From NCBI RefSeq assembly GCF_900626135.1, contig NZ_LR130785.1, positions 312,023-376,022 on the forward strand: a DNA stretch of 64,000 nt. The letters run 5' to 3'. The notes below the pieces were generated by a model. It had not been told where the DNA came from. It saw only the letters and a list, made by a program, of their open reading frames with translations, and searched no databases. The number at the start of each line of letters is the position of its first letter. The first letter of the stretch is position 1. Positions 62,046-64,000 of the stretch are shown piece after piece. The DNA comes from Senegalia massiliensis (lineage in GTDB: Bacteria > Bacillota > Clostridia > Tissierellales > SIT17). The translations under genes and the position numbers were made by a program.

Positions 62046-62783
62046 ATGTTACCAATAATATATGCACATAGAGGTGCAAAAGCATATGCACCTGAAAATA
62101 CAATGGCAGCATTTAAATTAGCTATAGATATGGAATCAGAAGGAATAGAAACAGATGTACATTTATCAAAAGATGGTCATTTAGTACTAATACATGATGA
62201 AAAAGTAAATAGAACTACTAATGGTAAAGGCTATATAAAAGATATGACATTAGAAGAAATAAGAAAATTAGATGCAGGAGTGAAATTTAGTGAGAAGTTT
62301 AAAGGAGAAAAGATTCCTACATTAGAAGAATTAATTTGTCTTATAAAAAATACTGATATAATATTAAATATAGAAATAAAAAACAATATCATTAACTATC
62401 CAGGTATAGAAGAAAAGGTAGTAAAATTGATTAAAAAGTATGAAATAGAAAAAAGAGTAATAGTATCATCATTTAATCACAATACCATATATAAAATTAA
62501 AGATATAGATGAAAATATAAAAACAGGAATACTATATAGTAGAAATATAAAAAGACCTATAAGGTTTGCAAAAAATATAAAAGCAGATGCACTTCATCCA
62601 AAATTTAAAAGATTAACTATAAAACTTATGCTAAAAGCAAAACTTACATCCTTAGATGTAAATACATTCACTATAAACACAGAAAAATATTTTGAAAAAT
62701 GCTTTAAATATAGAGTAAATGGCATAATAACAGATTATCCAGATAAAGCAATAAATTTTAAAAAGAGGTGGATTAATGGCTAA
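62046..62783 (+). CDS. Glycerophosphodiester phosphodiesterase
   Basis: 245 residues of the GDPD TIM-barrel family, hydrolysing glycerophosphodiesters to glycerol-3-phosphate and an alcohol. Metal and catalytic motifs: YAHRGAKAYAPENT (His-Arg-Gly), ETDVHLSKDGHLVLIHDE (Glu-Thr-Asp and His), and IEIK. No signal peptide is seen, so it is probably cytosolic. ATG 62046 is preceded by GAGGG; the ATG at 62034 overlaps it. The response-regulator gene overlaps its end by 8 nt. Confidence 0.93.
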   Translation: MLPIIYAHRGAKAYAPENTMAAFKLAIDMESEGIETDVHLSKDGHLVLIHDEKVNRTTNGKGYIKDMTLEEIRKLDAGVKFSEKFKGEKIPTLEELICLIKNTDIILNIEIKNNIINYPGIEEKVVKLIKKYEIEKRVIVSSFNHNTIYKIKDIDENIKTGILYSRNIKRPIRFAKNIKADALHPKFKRLTIKLMLKAKLTSLDVNTFTINTEKYFEKCFKYRVNGIITDYPDKAINFKKRWING

Positions 62784-63441
62784 AATTTTAATTGCAGAAG
62801 ATGAAATGAGAATAAGAAAGCTTATAGTAGATTATTTAGAAAATGAAAACTATAGTGTAATTGAAGCAGAAAATGGTGAAAAAGCTCTTCAAGAATTTTA
62901 TCTAAATGGTGATATAAATTTAGTAATACTAGATATAATGATGCCTAAGAAAACAGGACTTGAAGTATTAAATGAAATAAGAAAAGAATCAAATATACCA
63001 GTTCTTATACTAACAGCACTTGGTAGCACAGAAGATGAAATAAGAGGTTTAGAATTAGGGGCAGATGATTATATTACTAAACCATTTAAATACAAGATAT
63101 TTATAGCAAGAATAAAAGCAGCACTTAGAAGAGTACAAAAAACAGAAGATAAATATAATATAGAAGGTTTAAATATAGATAAAAACAAAAGAGAAGTGAA
63201 ATTAAATGGAGAAGTTTTGCAACTAAGTCCAAGGGAATATAATTTACTTTTATATCTAATAGAAAATAGAAATATTGCACTAAAAAGAGATAATATATTA
63301 GATGCAGTTTGGGGATATGATTTCTATGGGGACCCTAGAACCATTGATACACATATAAAATTATTACGCTCAAAACTTGGAAGTGTAGGAGATAAAATAA
63401 AAACAGTAAGAGCTGTTGGATATAGATTTGAGGTGGAATAA
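62776..63441 (+). CDS. OmpR/PhoB-type response regulator
   Basis: 221 residues: receiver domain with D53 (LVILDIMMPKK) and K103-region YITKPF, and a C-terminal winged helix (LQLSPREYNLLLYLIENRNIALKRDNILDAVWGYDFYGDPRTIDTHIKLLRSKL). Its ATG lies within the glycerophosphodiesterase gene and its TAA overlaps the kinase ATG (TAATG), so the three genes are translationally coupled. Confidence 0.94.
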   Translation: MAKILIAEDEMRIRKLIVDYLENENYSVIEAENGEKALQEFYLNGDINLVILDIMMPKKTGLEVLNEIRKESNIPVLILTALGSTEDEIRGLELGADDYITKPFKYKIFIARIKAALRRVQKTEDKYNIEGLNIDKNKREVKLNGEVLQLSPREYNLLLYLIENRNIALKRDNILDAVWGYDFYGDPRTIDTHIKLLRSKLGSVGDKIKTVRAVGYRFEVE

Positions 63442-64000
63442 TGAAAAATTCCATAAGATATAAATTATTTGGAGTGTTTTTAGTAATAATTACACTATTT
63501 ATAGTAATATTTTTGATAAGTTCATTTTTTCTAGACGACATTTTCATATTTGAAAATAAAAGAATAATGAAAAATGCATATAACCGATTTGATACAACAC
63601 TTCAAAATAGAAATATAACTGAAAATGATTTGATAGAATTAGTAGAAACCATAGGTGGAAATATTACAATATTAAGTTCAAACTTAAACTTACAAATAAC
63701 TACATCTAGATATGAAGAAAATGATCTTTCAAATATAGATATTTTAGAACAAATAGAATATTTAAGGTTAAAAAAAGGAAAGAATTTTACTTCAGTTGTA
63801 TCAGAAAATATAAATAACGATGATAAAAGCATATTTTTCATAGGTGAATTAGCAAGTGGAGGATTTTTCATAGGTCAAAAAGCAATAAAAGAAATAGAAA
63901 AAAGTGCTCAAATAGCAAGGCTTTTTTTAGTAATAGCAAGTATAGGAACTCTTTTAATAGGTACAGCTATAGTATACTTTTTATCTCAAAAACTTACAAA
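63441..64000 (+). CDS. Sensor histidine kinase, N-terminal part (3' truncated by window)
   Basis: The first 186 codons of a two-helix sensor kinase: membrane helix (about 9-30), an extracytoplasmic sensing domain (about 35-152) and a second helix (about 153-178). The HAMP and kinase domains must lie beyond the window end. It is the partner of the OmpR-type regulator. Signal unknown. Confidence 0.85.
   Translation, partial: MKNSIRYKLFGVFLVIITLFIVIFLISSFFLDDIFIFENKRIMKNAYNRFDTTLQNRNITENDLIELVETIGGNITILSSNLNLQITTSRYEENDLSNIDILEQIEYLRLKKGKNFTSVVSENINNDDKSIFFIGELASGGFFIGQKAIKEIEKSAQIARLFLVIASIGTLLIGTAIVYFLSQKLT

Overview
The window is AT-rich (visibly about 70 % A+T), densely packed DNA from a spore-forming, amino-acid-fermenting Clostridia or Tissierellia-type anaerobe. 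The evidence is a germination and sporulation block (GerA/B/C-type receptor, SpoIIR, SleB-YpeB, a SPOCS-LysM protein), a sigma-54-controlled lysine-fermentation operon (kdd-kamABCDE), many TTG/GTG starts with strong Shine-Dalgarno sites, and hairpin terminators after most operons. I did not identify the species. No rRNA, tRNA, CRISPR array, insertion sequence or replication origin was seen.

Layout. 0-0.8 kb: 3' end of an acidic clostridial protein. 0.9-9.2 kb: a thiol/selenol redox and copper region with two glutaredoxin-like genes, a DUF1858 redox protein, CcdA-TlpA-Lgt-like, a HesB-like protein, 5-formyl-THF cyclo-ligase, Mrp, CopA, CopZ and a CsoR-family repressor. Three of these genes carry an in-frame UGA exactly where a redox or metal-binding Cys belongs, each followed by a SECIS-like hairpin, so I read them as selenoproteins (glutaredoxin, HesB-like, CopA). 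Similar C-tract/G-tract operators (ATACCCC...GGGTAT type) lie at four promoters here, which suggests one CsoR-type regulon. 9.2-13.5 kb: CorA, small membrane proteins, a SurA-like lipoprotein, a GNAT and an AAC(3)-type acetyltransferase. 13.5-15.4 kb: an H-NOX chemoreceptor with all the residues of an O2-binding pocket. 15.6-26.8 kb: Veg, SPOCS-LysM, IspE, a GntR regulator, the germination receptor operon, SpoIIR, SleB-YpeB and DUF1934.

26.8-35.9 kb: KamR activator, a sigma-54 promoter, then kdd, kamA, the reactivase genes kamB and kamC, and lysine 5,6-aminomutase kamD/kamE. The later pathway genes (kce, kal, CoA-transferase) are not in the window. 36-37.6 kb: CTP synthase. 37.7-48 kb: an accessory region with two PadR modules, tandem small membrane paralogs, an ECF sigma/anti-sigma pair flanked by a 31-bp direct repeat, duplicated remnants, and a fragment of a lysozyme-like polymorphic toxin beside a possible partner gene.

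48-50 kb: a two-gene radical-SAM DNA repair operon behind a LexA box and a consensus promoter. 50-57.3 kb: a LuxR-type two-component system divergent from an ABC-2 exporter, then a zinc-peptidase-TPR protein and a membrane protein. 57.4-62 kb: an RND efflux operon (lipoprotein adaptor, pump, TetR) with a TetR-type operator. 62-64 kb: a glycerophosphodiesterase and an OmpR-type two-component system whose kinase runs off the end of the window.
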